From Gymnopus androsaceus JB14 (lineage: Eukaryota; Basidiomycota; Agaricomycetes; Agaricales; Omphalotaceae), in contig ML769418.1 in NCBI GenBank assembly GCA_009733575.1, positions 124,001 to 188,000 of the forward strand: a DNA stretch of 64,000 bases, read 5' to 3'. This document shows positions 1 through 11,709 of the stretch, one piece after another. The position numbers were made by a program, and so were the translations under genes. The notes under the pieces were generated by a model. The model did not search any database. It worked only from the letters and a program-made list of their open reading frames with translations, and had not been told where the DNA came from. The first letter of the stretch is position 1; every line of letters starts with the position of its first letter.

Positions 1-616
1 CTGGTCTTCAAACCACTGTGCGGCCAACCGCAGACACAGCAGGAAAAGTCGCGCAAGTGCGATGCTGCACTCGTCATCCGGGTTTCCAGAGTAGCGAACT
101 TCTTTTGGAAAGATGCGACAGAAATATAGAAAGGCAACCAATACCACCGCCGTAGGTGGATTCAAGACCTGGAATGATTTTGTGAGGTGGTAAGTCAGTC
201 CATGTAGTAATTCAAGCTCGTCAAGAACTAGACAATGCATGATTAGATTCTGTGCAGACAGATTCAGAACACCACGTACCGATGCCTGGATCGTCAAGGA
301 CTAATTTCCCCTTGATAATCATTAAGCTGAGCCAGGTAGCCAAGGCGCGATTCTCTGAAATATGTCGATGCCGAACATGTTGGAGGAGTCCACTATGAAC
401 AAGCATCTGCGAGTAACTCGGTTCGTAGGTGAATTGGGTATATGATCGCGGAGTTTTGGGAACGTTCTGGTTCAGCATCGATGAGGCATTGGTATGAGAA
501 GAACTGCAATAATCTTTGCGATGGGCAATCGTAGGAGATATGATGGCATCCGGTACAACCGTTTTCATGACCAGAGAGTTGAAGGAAGCAGATCGTCTCC
601 GATTTGGCGATTCCAT
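1..616 (-). CDS. cyclin-like protein, partial (3' end beyond window)
   Basis: Two exons are visible: 616-280, then 227 to the window edge, joined by a 52-nt intron at 279-228 (GTACGT..TAG). The start at 616 opens a basic and Ser-rich N-terminus. The joined frame then carries helix-like segments with the motifs LDELELLHGL, CRIFPKEVRYSG and RLFLLCLRLAAQWFED. These align by eye with the cyclin-like genes at 15.9 and 30.4 kb (HRIFPEGIPYSG, RLFLLALRLGAAWFED), so this is a third member of the same family with a different N-terminus. In Pho80/Pcl-type cyclins this region is the middle of the cyclin box that contacts a CDK; that role is inferred. No frame breaks are seen in the visible part. Confidence 0.65.
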
Positions 617-1140
617 TTTATGGTAGGACCGGGAGTAATGTTTAGAGGCAATGGAGGACGGAGACGGAAAGCGTCTTTTATAATACTATAGTTCCGTAAG
701 CGGTAGTTTTGGTGATCCATAGGCTTATTGTCCGGAAGGTCCTTTTTAGGCCAAAAGAGAATAACAATGGTCGATACCCCCGTTTGCCACATTATCCGGT
801 CAATCGTGGCCACTGATACCAGAATTGGGAAAGAAACATGAATGCATGCAAGAAATATAAATATAACATCAGAGTCGATAATTCAGAAAGGTGCATGCTA
901 TGTAGATCAGGCTCTTCGAGGAGTCCATGGCCAGCAAGAACTTGTGCACTTGGTCAAGCAACTTTTTCCAGAGAAATAGGTGATTTACGTCGTTCCAAGT
1001 GGATATGCGTGGAAGGCATTGTTGTGAAGGATCGTTGCGATGGCTTAGGTCCTAGGATTGGCCTAGAAAAATGAACGTGTAAGTCACGCGAGGTGACGAT
1101 GCGGCGCGATGTCACGGTCGCTAACAATTTTAGTCATCAT
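617..1140. other. intergenic, no gene seen
   Basis: About 520 bases between the start of the cyclin-like gene and the tail of the RER2-like pseudogene. Only short unsupported open frames are present. The upstream promoter of the cyclin-like gene must lie here, but no clear TATA element was recognised. Confidence 0.4.
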
Positions 1141-1144
1141 CTAA

Positions 1145-2230
1145 TCGTTGCTAAAGAGAACCACACCGATCGCTGCGATGGGTACAAAATTAAACAACCC
1201 AAAGTCGGGCCAATAAGTCTTGCTGAAGTGCAGCTGTGTATATTCGCAACACTGTACCATTTAACTGAGAATTGCAGTCTAGGAAAGAAAATAAAGAGAC
1301 TTTAGTACTTGCCACAGCATGAAGTCGCTAAGACGTTTCACTCCGCTTGTACGAATCAGGATATCCAACGGAGACCTCGCTGCACAGACATTAGATGCGA
1401 GTTGATGCTGTCTTCGGTTATCTTCTCGATAGAATCATTTTTGAGGAAAATCGATGTTAGTAAACGTCTTGAAAAATGAACAGAAACGAACGCGCATGTA
1501 GAGTAATCGTCGTCATCGAGAGCCTCTCGAATGCAACTTTCCACTGCTGCAGTCATCTCATCTCTCGAAGTATATGGCATGCAGATGTTTAGGATTGAGC
1601 TGCAATATGTTTATTAGTTCACCCGAGATGTGCCAAATAGAAGTGGTAATTACCGGTTATTCCTATTCTTCAGCTCTTCGCACAGCAGCAGCTTGTACAG
1701 ATTCTGGAAATAGCTCGATTCTCCCGATTACGTTCAGTTTAACTCCGCGTTCTTGCAAGAGATAACTGGGAACAGCACAAGTACAGCATAAGGATTTATA
1801 ATTTGTTCAAGGAAAGTGATGAATGCCGACAGAGGTAGTGTACCTACCCATGGACACATGCTTCGAGCAGCTTGTTCTCTGCCAGATGCATAAGAGCATC
1901 TCATTCATCCGGAGAGTGTTTAAATTCATCTATAGCGAATGCGTACACGGATACGGATACACAGTGAATATTCAAGCGTAGACATATTTCTAGACCTTAG
2001 AGCGAAACGTTGAGATATTCCTTTCATTTCGTAAAAGGTTGCAAAAACGCACCCTTCTCAATGCCACATAACCATCTCGTGCCCTTCTTGCGCCATTTTC
2101 CCTTGACCTCTTACATACCTCCGGCTTCCCTCCATAACGATAGCAACGTGCTAAGGAATTGGTCCAGCAGCTAGCACGCACAAGAGAATACGTTGAGCCA
2201 TTGGTAGTTTATCTAGTAACCATTGAAGAA
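1145..2230 (-). pseudogene. RER2-like cis-prenyltransferase (dehydrodolichyl diphosphate synthase) pseudogene
   Basis: Read on the minus strand, the pieces follow the whole family in order: AAGPIP then a stop, HVAIVMEGSRRYVRGQGK, GYVALRRV, VSVYAFAIDEFKHSPDE then a stop, GVKLNVIGRIELFPE, ILNICMPYTSRDE, SPLDILIRTSGVKRLSDF, and YWPDFGLFNF. Functional members make polyprenyl diphosphate for dolichol at the ER. This copy cannot: there are at least two in-frame stops, a 1-nt deletion in the G-Y-V-A-L region, another slip before the exon ending at about 1670, and a slip near the SPLDILIRTSG segment. The catalytic D-G-N-R motif reads E-G-S-R, which loses the Asp that binds Mg-diphosphate. Introns are partly recognisable, so it came from a genomic copy and not a retrocopy. 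The intact parent is not in the window. Confidence 0.8.
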
Positions 2231-2693
2231 GAGAAAGAAAGAGAATGGTCATGAGAGTCGGAAGCAAGCTGGAAGACGCGCGCTTTGCAGCGCGTCTGTA
2301 CTTTATTTCATTCTCTCATCGCTACGCGATAAAAGTGGCAATGTGTGGCCATTCATAGTTTCGAACAAATACACAACAATATATACGCCGTCTCGTAGAG
2401 ATACTCGTTTATTTATGTGGTCTCCGTAGGACTCTCGCAAGCAAGCTTGCTAGCGCTGGAATTCAGATAAGTAAGTATACACTGAAAAATTGACATCGAG
2501 TCACAGCATGTTCAAGCAATGAATATAGTAATGTGTCCATGCGATAATAAGGATAGTCGACTGTGAGATCCAATAATTTAATAATCCAAACAAAAAGAGT
2601 TCATCCAACTCGAAACCGGACTTGAGATCGTCACAACTACACTGCTTGTCCCCACTAAAAGTTGAATGGTAAGAATCAGAACGAAAAAGAAAC
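2231..2693. other. intergenic, no gene seen
   Basis: AT-rich spacer between the 5' end of the RER2-like pseudogene and the 3' end of the mucin-like gene. The open frame at 2223-2429 has no recognisable features. Confidence 0.4.
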
Positions 2694-5600
2694 TCATTGA
2701 TTACTTACATGACTAGATCCTACGGATGCCTGAGAAAGACGGCCAATCTCATTCGTAAACGGTTTCGGTGGTCGGAGTTGGGGCAGAGCGAGAAGAGTGC
2801 GCGTAGAGTCGTTATTGCCGGTTGTAGATATGCTGACAGGATCAGCGAAAGGGTTTTCAGCCATGGGCGCTTCCGGATCTGCAAACGGATTAGGGAGTGG
2901 GTTCTCAGGTTTCACTGTGCTGGCGATAGAATCCCGGCTAGAAATGGAGGACGAGACAGAGGAGGAAGAGAAATGGTGAGTTCCCTCTGAGGAAAGAGAG
3001 CTTCGAGGAACTGAGGCACTACTTGAGAACATGCTAGGGGTTGCTTTTCTCTTGATGGTCAGAGTGTCATCATCGAGAAGGTCGAAGAATGGTACAGGTT
3101 TCCTGGATATCGTACTTCCGGCAGGAGGTGTCGAGGAGGAAGAGGAAGGAGCGACCATGGCCATAGGATTGAAGAGCGGGGAGGGAGGAGCTTCCAAGTC
3201 ACGAGGAGCAATGCGCGGGGAATCATCTCTACCTGAATAAGGAGTAGCATCCAAAAAGATGACGGGCTGCCTTCGATACCTGCGCCTGAAGCAGCAGAAA
3301 CCGACAATCAGGAGGATCAAAAACAAAACGCCGCCTACAATTCCACCAATCATTGCATCGTTGCGGGAAAAGGATGAATGTCTTGAAAAGAAGTGTCAGT
3401 CACGAATACATTTAGAGATATCTCTTGCATACCCATCGGTCGGGACTGGAGTCGTACCAGTAATCGTACTAGTCCCGACTGGTACACTTGACGTGAAAGT
3501 CGTTTTAAATGTCCCAGAAGTCGAGGTGAAAACTTCGGCACTAAATGAGGTGGAAAAACTGGTAAAAGTTGAAAGGTGTTCAGAACTCGAAGTAGTACCA
3601 GTAGCAGCAGCACGGTCAATACTGGCGCTAAATCGAAAGTTAGTTGGCATGCGGTTGGAAGAAAGGATGCGCCTTACAGTCCGGTAGCCGTGAGGGGTTG
3701 ACTGAGATGCACTGAGGATGCAGTGGAGGACGCTTTCGAAGAAGTTAAAGTAGCTGATTTGTCGACACCCGATTCGACCCCGTTTGCGGTGACAGCAGGC
3801 TGAGTCGCGGCTGCGGCAGAATCGGCGCCATTACCACCTGCAATGGAAGTCGCCTTCCCAGTGAAGGAGGAAGTTGCAGTGGCGGTGAAACCATTATTCC
3901 CATTCTGTCCTTTACCGTTTCCATTCGCAGTAGCAGTAGCACCAATGTCAGATTTTCCCGTAGCAGATGTGACAGATGAACCACTGTTCCCAGAATCAGA
4001 TTGTCCTCCGACCTGAGGAGGACTGCCCGATCCAGAGCCTCCGTCGTGATGATTATCGGTTGTGGAAGATTCTATGGCAGTCGACGTAGATGTATGCTGT
4101 TCATCTGTAGTGATCGCAACGGAGGCAGGCTGACCGCCATTACCGTCTGACCCAGGGCCTTTGTTCTCTCCAGAGTCTCCGCCGCCATTTCCTTTACTTC
4201 CGCTTGCACTTCCGGTTGAAGAAGTGTTGGAGGAGGTTATTGTAGCAGTAGCCTCAGTCTGTGAAGACGATTCTGATCCAGATCCATGTCCCTTTGAACT
4301 TCCTGTATGCTGAGCGTTATTTGTAGCAGTCGCAGCGGAAGCAGGCTGAGCGCCCAATGTAGCGCCAGCTCCCAAACCATTAGTTCCGATAGTAGCTGAT
4401 ATGTCGCCTACACCAGGGACGCTCAATGACATCCAATACCGCCGTCCGATCCAGGGCCTTTGTCTCCTGAAGAGCCCCCACCATGATGATCGTCCGTCGA
4501 AGCAGATCCTATGGCAGTCAAAGTAGATGTTGCAGCCTGTTCATTTGTAGTGAACGCAACGGAAGCAGGCTGACCAACCTCCCACACCGATTGTAGCGCC
4601 CAGACCAGGGATGCTATCGACATCCAATCACCGCCAGATCCAGAGCCTTTGTTTCCTGAAGAACCCCCACCATGATGATCATCCGTTGAAGCAGATCCTA
4701 TGGCAGTCGACGTAGATGTTGCATGCTGTTCATTTGTGGTGAACGCAACGGAAGCAGGCTGACCACCTCCCACACCAATTGTAGCGCCTAGGCCCGGGAT
4801 ACCTAATGACAATCCAAGTCCTCCGCCATCTGACCCAGGGCCTTTGTTTCCCGAAGAGCCCCCACCATGTTGATCGTCCGTTGAAGCAGATCCAATGGCA
4901 GTCGACGTAGATGTTGCATGCTGTTCATTTGTGGTGAACGCAACGGAAGCAGGCTGACCACCTCCCACACCAATTGTAGCGCCTAGACCGGGATACCTAA
5001 TGACAATCCAAGTCCTCGCCGTCTGACCCAGGGTCTTTGTTTCCTGAAGAGCCCTCACCATGTTGATCGTCCGGTTGAAGCAGATCCTATGGCAGTCGAG
5101 GTAGATGTTGCATGCTGTTCATTTGTAGTGAACGCAACAGAAGCAGGCTGTCCACCTCCCACACCAATTGTAGCGCCCAGACCGGGAATGCCCAATGATA
5201 ATCCGAGCCCACCACCGTCTGACCCAGGGTCTTTGTTCCCTGCAGAGTCTCCGCCACCATTTCCTTTACTTCCGCTTGCACTTCCGGTCGAAGAGATGTG
5301 GGAGGAGGTTACGGTAGCAGTAGCTTGAGTCTGTGAAGACGAATCTGATCCAGATCCATGATCGTTTGAACTTCCTGTATGCTGTGCGTTATTTGCAGCA
5401 GATGTAGCAGATGCAGCGGAAGCAGGCTGAGCGCCCAATGTAGCGCCAGCTCCCAAAGCCATTAGTTCCAATGGTGGCTGATACGCCGCCCAAACCGGGG
5501 ATGCCCAATGATAATCCGAGCCCACCGATGTCCAAACCAGAGCCTTTCTTCCCTGCAGAGCCCCCGGATCCTGTACTTGCGCTTGCACTTCCGGTCGAAG

Positions 5601-6712
5601 AAGTGTGGGAGGAGGTTATGGTAGCAGTAGTTTCACCAGATCCTTTCCCATGAGCAGGAAGCCCAGAAGAGGGTGCAGCTATAACGGAGGCCTGAGAAGA
5701 GATTTCCGTCGCGGTGGCTTTCCCTTCGGTCTGAGAAGCGTGTCCATTCGACTGAATAAACGCAGCGCTGGTAAATTGGACAGGTGAACTTGCGCTCGGA
5801 CTAGAAGACTTATTCGGAACAGACGACGGAGCAACCAAATTTTCGCGAGACGAAGAAGATTCACCCAGAGATGCCGTGGGCGTCTAAGTATGTAGTTAGA
5901 TATTGTACTGATACTTGGAGAATTCAGGCGTACCGGGTGAGCTTCAGTAGAAGTAAACTTGCTGCTACTAGAGCTAGCAAGAGTAGAAGAGATATCATCT
6001 GGCCTACTAGAACCAGCGCTAGTTGCAGAGATACTAATTCTCCGACGGGCCACCGGCAGTATGGCCTGTCAATGAGTTCGTAGAGATAGCATTGCTGTGC
6101 CCTCCATTGACCGCGGCGGTCGATACCGAGGAAGAAGCCTTCTTGTGAAGACTTTGCTTCACTCGCCGACGAAGAGGTCTGAAGGAATATGAGAATGCTG
6201 AACTTGGAATGATAAACAGCTGCGTACCACATGCACATCTCCTACGGAGCCGCCGTTTTGATTGTTAGCAGGAGCGGAGGGGCCCTAACATCGAACAATA
6301 CACTGTTTAGTAAGGCCCTGTGATAGAAGCATCCGACAGTACATACTGCGCGTTCATTACTTGATGTTACACTTGGGATCGGGTTGCCCATGGAGGAAGA
6401 AGGAGATGTAAAAGAAGACGTTTGAGAGTCTATGAATTATATAGCTCAGGTTTTGGAGCATGAATGAACTGAGCTGCTACCTTTGGAATCACTAGAGGAT
6501 AAGGCTTGATCGGAGATCACATCTTTTCCATCTGACGAAGCAGTTGGCTGAGCCTCAGTTGAGGGAGAACCTGTCCCTTTCGCTGGAGATTCGGGTGCGG
6601 TAGATTTCACATTCGAAGAGCTAGCAGATATGCTCGTCGGAGAAGGATTGGCATCAATTCGTGAACCTATACCGAATAATTGATGAGTTTGACATGATAC
6701 TAGTCGTAGCAA
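2694..6712 (-). CDS. Ser/Thr/Gly-rich membrane-anchored protein with tandem repeats
   Basis: This looks like a mucin-like surface or sensor protein. The last exon (3353-2694) holds one transmembrane helix (GGIVGGVLFLILLIVGFCCF) followed by a basic stop-transfer RRRYRR. A cytoplasmic tail of about 190 residues follows, rich in Ser/Pro with two NPFADP motifs. The outer part is encoded at about 3674-6712 and is almost wholly Ser, Thr, Gly and Ala, as in heavily O-glycosylated wall proteins. It contains the repeat block described separately. The architecture (Ser/Thr stalk, one TM helix, short tail) resembles fungal wall-stress sensors, but no ligand domain is recognised. The 5' end is unresolved: Ser/Thr-rich coding continues to about 6900 and no signal peptide was found. 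The frame slips repeatedly by one base inside the repeats. Confidence 0.6.
4420..5600 (-). repeat. ~195-bp tandem repeats inside the mucin-like gene
   Basis: The same block recurs at about 4572, 4761, 4956 and 5150 on the plus strand, spaced about 189, 195 and 194 bp, or about 65 residues per unit. Each unit encodes a core such as GQPASVAFTTNEQHATS, then a His/Gly-rich stretch, then GIPGLGATIGVGGG. Degenerate half-units continue into 3674-4420 and 5390-5590. Units differ by single bases and by one-base indels, so the reading frame changes between and within units. Confidence 0.8.
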
Positions 6713-6899
6713 TTAACGTTACGCACTACTGCTGGTCGCACCCTTGGAAGAGTTAGGCTCCGGTGGTCTTGGATGTCGATTCAACAGGACTGGAAGATAG
6801 AGGAGCTACAGAAGCAGAGAAGATCAGCTTTCAGATTACAATTCCGAGCGGAGAATTACACACCTTTAGAGGCAGAAGGACCATCAACATCCGAAACCG

Positions 6900-8040
6900 A
6901 GCGCCGTCCCCAGGACTTGGCAATTAAAAAAGGAGGCATTAACAAGAAGAAAAAGAGGAAAAGAATGAAACAAAGAACGAAGAGAAATTAACAAGCAATG
7001 AAGATGGAAGAAAGAAAGAAAGCTAAGAAAGATTACCGGTGACAGATCATATTACCCCGAAAGGACGGAATAGCATGCTAAGAAGGTGATATGGTCGAGT
7101 CGGCATGGCGCCAATGAATGTTGCGCAACCCACGAGAATAGAGAAACCATCGCATTCGAGTCGTGAAACACCTGTCATCATACAATCGACAGATACAGAG
7201 ATGGACATCAAGATTCAAACGTTCAACGATGCAGACATCCTGCATAATGTGGTGCTTGACCGTCTTCTAGAGATGATTCAGGATGGATTTCAGCCATGTT
7301 CATTGTGGTCTCCCAATTTAGAGTGAGGCGATAGCTCAGAGCTTACCGATACAGGTGACCATCTGAGTCGACAGAGTCCTTCATCATATGGATACCGTGA
7401 TACCGCTGAGATCATTCATTGAGGACCAATGACATTTTATGCTATGCATCCACATACGGTTGCACTGAGAATATGTTACTTATGACTTGATGGTCTAAGT
7501 GGTAAGGGAGATAGGAGAGAAGGGCGATGCGAGTCAAGGCTCGGCTCGGGGTACGGGTTGTAGCGGGTAGTAGTGTTCAGTTCGAGCGATGTTAACGGCA
7601 TGGAAACGAAAATCATAGCCTATAGGTAAGCACAAAGAGTATGTCCGGAGCTGTACAGTAAGCGTAGTATTCTTCCTTTATACGCTGACCACGTACCAGT
7701 TTTTCTCCTTCCTCCTTCCACGTTTCATTTCGTGGGTTGTTCCGTATCTAGCTCCACACAAGTTGAACTATCTGGACAGAGTCATTGTAACAAGCGAAGG
7801 TATGTATGTCGAAGTAAAAATCTGATTATGATTTGGTAGTTGGGTGGTGGAGTCATTGGCGGATCATCAAGATTTTGCAGACAAAGAACAGATACTGAAT
7901 TCAGAGAAGGGAAGACAAAAACACTTCTAAATGTTCGGAGAGGCTGCTACAAGTGGAGATCAGCGAGTTGAATTTAGCGCCTATGAATTTCCTGAGCGCT
8001 ACCTCATTTGGACCCCTATCGTTTCTTCTCCATCATCATC
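6900..8040. other. intergenic with a short unassigned open frame
   Basis: The stretch holds the unresolved 5' side of the mucin-like gene and the promoter of the gene starting at 8041. A plus-strand frame at 7105-7326 is ordinary in composition but has no recognised motif and no convincing splice partners. Confidence 0.35.
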
Positions 8041-9582
8041 ATGTCGAAACACGAGCGTACAGGTGTCGACTCTGACACTGCACAAGAGTTCAAAAAGAGA
8101 AAAATAGAAGCCCCAGCGGCAGCGCTTGTCAGTCTGGCGCAGATGGCCGACAAAGTTGACGAACCTATACGCGCTTCGAAAGTGACTTTTGCTTCACTCA
8201 CAATGAAGGATATACGGGACAAAAACCTCGTACCTAGTGATCAGAATCAGCCAATCATAAGACTATTATCCACCAGCTCTTTGTTTCCGAAGGTCGAGTT
8301 CAAGTCGTATCGACTGCCCTTATCCTTTCACGAAAGGTCGCTTCAAGCACATTACTGTTCAGTCCAGGTTTACGGACTTCCTAGGGAACGTGGGATCGAA
8401 GAGTCAGTAATGCGCTTGTACGAACCGGTGAGTATCCCCGATTGTTTTTATGAGCACATTTCACCTTAGACTCATTTCAGTCCGTAGGTTATAAACCATG
8501 TCCTAACATTGTTTCGAGGGCGTATCCGAAACGCCGCTGAGACCGAGATTGAGGGCAAAGAGGAAGAGGAAGAGGAGCAGGAAATTCCTAGTAACTTGAA
8601 TGATGAGACCTTGGGCGGGAGCATAGAATATCGGGTGAGTTACTCGAGAAGTCAATGAGTTCTCTGTTAATCTTTTCGCAGTTCCGAATCATTCATGACT
8701 ATCTGATCGTCATTATAGAGATGAAGACGTTCTCTGAGAAAACTTTAGCTCAAATGCTTGGAGAACTATCAGGTAAGACGTACGCCTTCTATAATATCCA
8801 ATGTTCAATGTGACAAATATTCAACCTAGCGATGGGCACACGGTCTAGCAAGCACGGTGTAAAAAAGGTTTACGGGATGCTCATTGAGAAATTCAGCGGC
8901 GTCTATGTGTTTGAGATGGATATCGATAGAAACGACGCGTTAATTGGAGGTTCTAAATTCCAAGCCCCTACTCCATTTTCTATCGCGCCCAAGATTTCAG
9001 CTGGAGGGGACGGACAAGGAACCATGGAAAGCATGCAACAATGTGAGTTTTGCTGTATTATTTGTGATAGCTTAACATTTTTGCTTACGGTTCTCTAGTT
9101 GCTAACATGCTGTTCACCCTTCTTATGCTCGGTCTGTCTGAGTATTGCAAATCCAGACAGTTAGAGGCCGAAGTAGGTTTGGTTTTTTTGTATTTTGGAT
9201 CTGTCAATGCATAACCTGTTTCTCTTTTAGCTGAAAGAAATGAAAGTGATCATGGATAAGCTCGAGATTGATGACGAGAAAGAACGAGAGGAAGGTTTAC
9301 ACCTTCTTGGCGCCTGGTATGTTTTTTTTTGCTATCCTGATCTTGGATAAACATTTTATTCATTTTGATGAAAGCTTGGAAAAATTTGATGCTCCTCCTT
9401 GGTCAAAGTCGGAGGTTGCGGACTACTGCCGTGTAACTTTTCCTGCTGGGCTATCTGCGGAAGAATTTAAACAGCGACTTCATGAGGTGTGGAGGCGGAA
9501 TGGATCCTCCAAGAAACCAAGGGTTCGAGCTCTAGGCCTCAGGTTTCTCCCTAGCTGGAACCTAATACTGCTACCCTCTTAA
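8041..9582 (+). CDS. unassigned protein, possible PD-(D/E)XK-like nuclease core
   Basis: A multi-exon gene with about six short introns. The ATG at 8041 follows a CAT run and opens SKHERTGVDSD, with a nuclear-signal-like KKRKIE a few residues on. The middle contains the segment YLIVIIEMKTFSEKTLAQML followed by GEL. A hydrophobic strand ending in E-x-K, followed by a helix with A..Q...EL, is how the catalytic core of PD-(D/E)XK nucleases often looks. Downstream are FSGVYVFEMDIDRND and a Lys/Glu-rich segment. The last exon ends with ADYCRVTFPAGLSAEEFKQ. No family is recognised with certainty. Genes of this kind are common, poorly described and lineage-restricted in Agaricomycetes. No stop or frame break was found in the joined exons. 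Confidence 0.55.
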
Positions 9583-10382
9583 CTAATAGTAAGTAGTACT
9601 TCCATAGGCTCGGGATGCTCTGGGCATCCTACGACATCTAATTCCTGCCCACTATGAACATGAATGAAATTTCAGACACACGTGACGAAGATCTTTTCTG
9701 CACCACGGTGGCCATCTGCGTCGTCGTGTCGTTTAAAAGCAAGCACATGATTAAAGTTATTATCTCAGCCTGGCGGCCCTGGCCCATGTTTCTCGTCTTG
9801 GACCGACCGCAGCGCGCGCAACGAACAAGAATCCGGACCCTCTGCCCTTTAAGCTGATGATGAGTATTGAAATCAGCGACGTTATTTTGAATTTCTGGCT
9901 GTTATTATCTACCTACGTATCTTGGCTGGATTAACGGAAGTAAAACAAAGGTCAAAGCTGGATGTACGAGGAACGTAACAGCGCCACGTTTTAATTCCGG
10001 AAGAATGAGAATTTCTTTTATTACCGATTGAACGCGCTCAGCGCTGCTCTCAGTGCTCAGAGCTGCTTCTCCTTGCTTGCCAACCGTTATCAAAAATACC
10101 ATGCACGAATTGATGGCCAGGTCGAGACTCCGCAAAATCGGGTAGACTTGGATTTGTCAGCTATTTTTGGCACATTGGTTGCTATAGAAGGCTCTGCACA
10201 TCAGTAATAATACTCTTTCGTTTTCTACCACCATCCCCTTCACCCGTCTTCCTTCCCATTCCCCTCAGAGCTTCTTTCTTTAGCCTTTGACAGGTCTTGC
10301 CTTTCTTTGTCAAATTTGATCAGGAGTCTCTCTCAATCTCTTTCGTCGACGCCCACATTCTTTCAAGCTATTTACCATCAGG
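9583..10382. other. intergenic, promoter side of the small secreted protein
   Basis: No gene is seen. The last 180 bases before 10383 are pyrimidine-rich (TTTCTTT, CCCTTC runs), a common feature of strong basidiomycete promoters. Confidence 0.35.
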
Positions 10383-11025
10383 ATGGTCGCTTTTGTTAAT
10401 CTCGTCTTTTCGCTCTTTTCGCTGGTGTTCTTTGTGGCTCAAGGTGGTCTGTACCATCACCCGAATACTTTGGTTGTGCTTTCTCTGACGGTGAAGCTCG
10501 ATTCTAGCCATTGCTTCGCCGGTTCACCAATTCGTTCCACGTGCGATCACCGCGGCGTCTCCTACCACCAAAAACCAAACGGCCATTCCTACTAGTATCA
10601 TCCCTTCGGCCTGTACCGCGGACTGCACTAACAACACTTTGGCTGCTTTGACGGTGTGTCATGTTGCTTCATATCCTACAACATCTAGCTGACTCTTATT
10701 ATTAGACCTGCACTAGCAGTGGCTGTGAATGTTCCAACGACGTATATGGCAACATTCAGAGCTGCCTCGTTTGTGTCGTCAACAACGCTGGACTAGCTAA
10801 CGAAACAGGACAAGATCTGCTAGCGGGTCTGTGTGACGATTCTCTTGCGTGTATCATCCTTGCTCATATCAAATAATCACTCCCTTTTTAGAGTACTCGA
10901 AGACCTGCAGTTCACTTGGCACCAACCTCGACGATGCAGTTTCTGGGGCCTCTGGTCTCAAAATGGCCAGTCTAGGAGTGTTTGGAACTATGGTGGCTTC
11001 TGTGCTTATTTCAGTGGTTGTTTAA
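10383..11025 (+). CDS. small Cys-rich secreted protein with GPI-type tail
   Basis: Four exons give about 130 residues: exon 1 is 10383-10443, intron 1 is 10444-10507, and two more short introns follow at about 10653 and 10829. The N-terminus MVAFVNLVFSLFSLVFFVAQ is a clear signal peptide. The mature part has paired cysteines (ACTADC, TCTSSGCECS, SCLVCVV, KTCSSLG). The end, SLGVFGTMVASVLISVVV, is a hydrophobic tail without a basic anchor, as in GPI-anchored proteins. It therefore probably sits on the plasma membrane or wall. The cysteine pattern resembles small secreted proteins common in wood- and litter-decaying fungi, but no function is known. The start is fixed by the signal peptide and the splice sites keep the frame. 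Confidence 0.75.
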
Positions 11026-11031
11026 GACGAT

Positions 11032-11709
11032 AGCTTGAAGCGTCGTTAGATGAATTGAGAAGATGATGAAGATTTAGGTGCTAGAGTCGCCGTTGCACGA
11101 CGCACACCATACTGCGCATTCATCTATGACTATGCTTGTATTAGACTTCTGCTTTGCTCTGCGGAATAGATGTGGTGATGGTACAAAAATTTTGAAGTAG
11201 AGCTAAGTTGATGGAAATATTTCGGGAACGCTCTGGTTAGTCTTTTTATGACTTCGTGATCTACAGGCAAACCCCTATGGAAGCGTGCAGATGGAAAACA
11301 TCGACACAGTACATCTTGAATGCGTTCTGGATACCGCAAATTCACGGAAGCGATGTATGCTCGGACGCTGTTCCAACAATGCGCGATCCCTCACAGACTA
11401 AGATTTGTATAGATGTAGCTGACTTTTCTGACTCGGTGACTGGATTCTCTTATGTCTAGAAGAGGCGTCATGTTCTCTCGATAGCCTTAGAAACCACGCG
11501 AAACAGAAATTTCCCTGGTTTTTTTTTACTACGTAGATTTCTTTACTTACTTACAATGAAGTACATACGAGGCTACATGTACAATCAAATAATGCTAAAT
11601 GCTACAGATCCACTTGCTAATATTGGTACACATGCTAGTGCTACGACTCTCTGTCTGTTGGATACAGGACTCTCCTCATCTGAGAAACCGACAATCATGC
11701 TGCCTATAA
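11032..11709. other. intergenic between convergent genes
   Basis: 3' flank of the secreted-protein gene and 3' flank of the left zinc-finger copy. No gene is seen. It does not match the flank of the right zinc-finger copy at 34197 onward. Confidence 0.4.

Noticed and set aside
1145..2230. Repeat-induced point mutation as the cause of decay
   Set aside because: Breaks here and elsewhere are mostly one-base indels, not dense C-to-T changes.
2223..2429. Small Lys-rich plus-strand frame
   Set aside because: It has no start context, homology or splice partners, and lies between two minus-strand loci.
4420..5600. CRISPR-like array
   Set aside because: The repeats are long coding units with no spacers in a eukaryotic gene.
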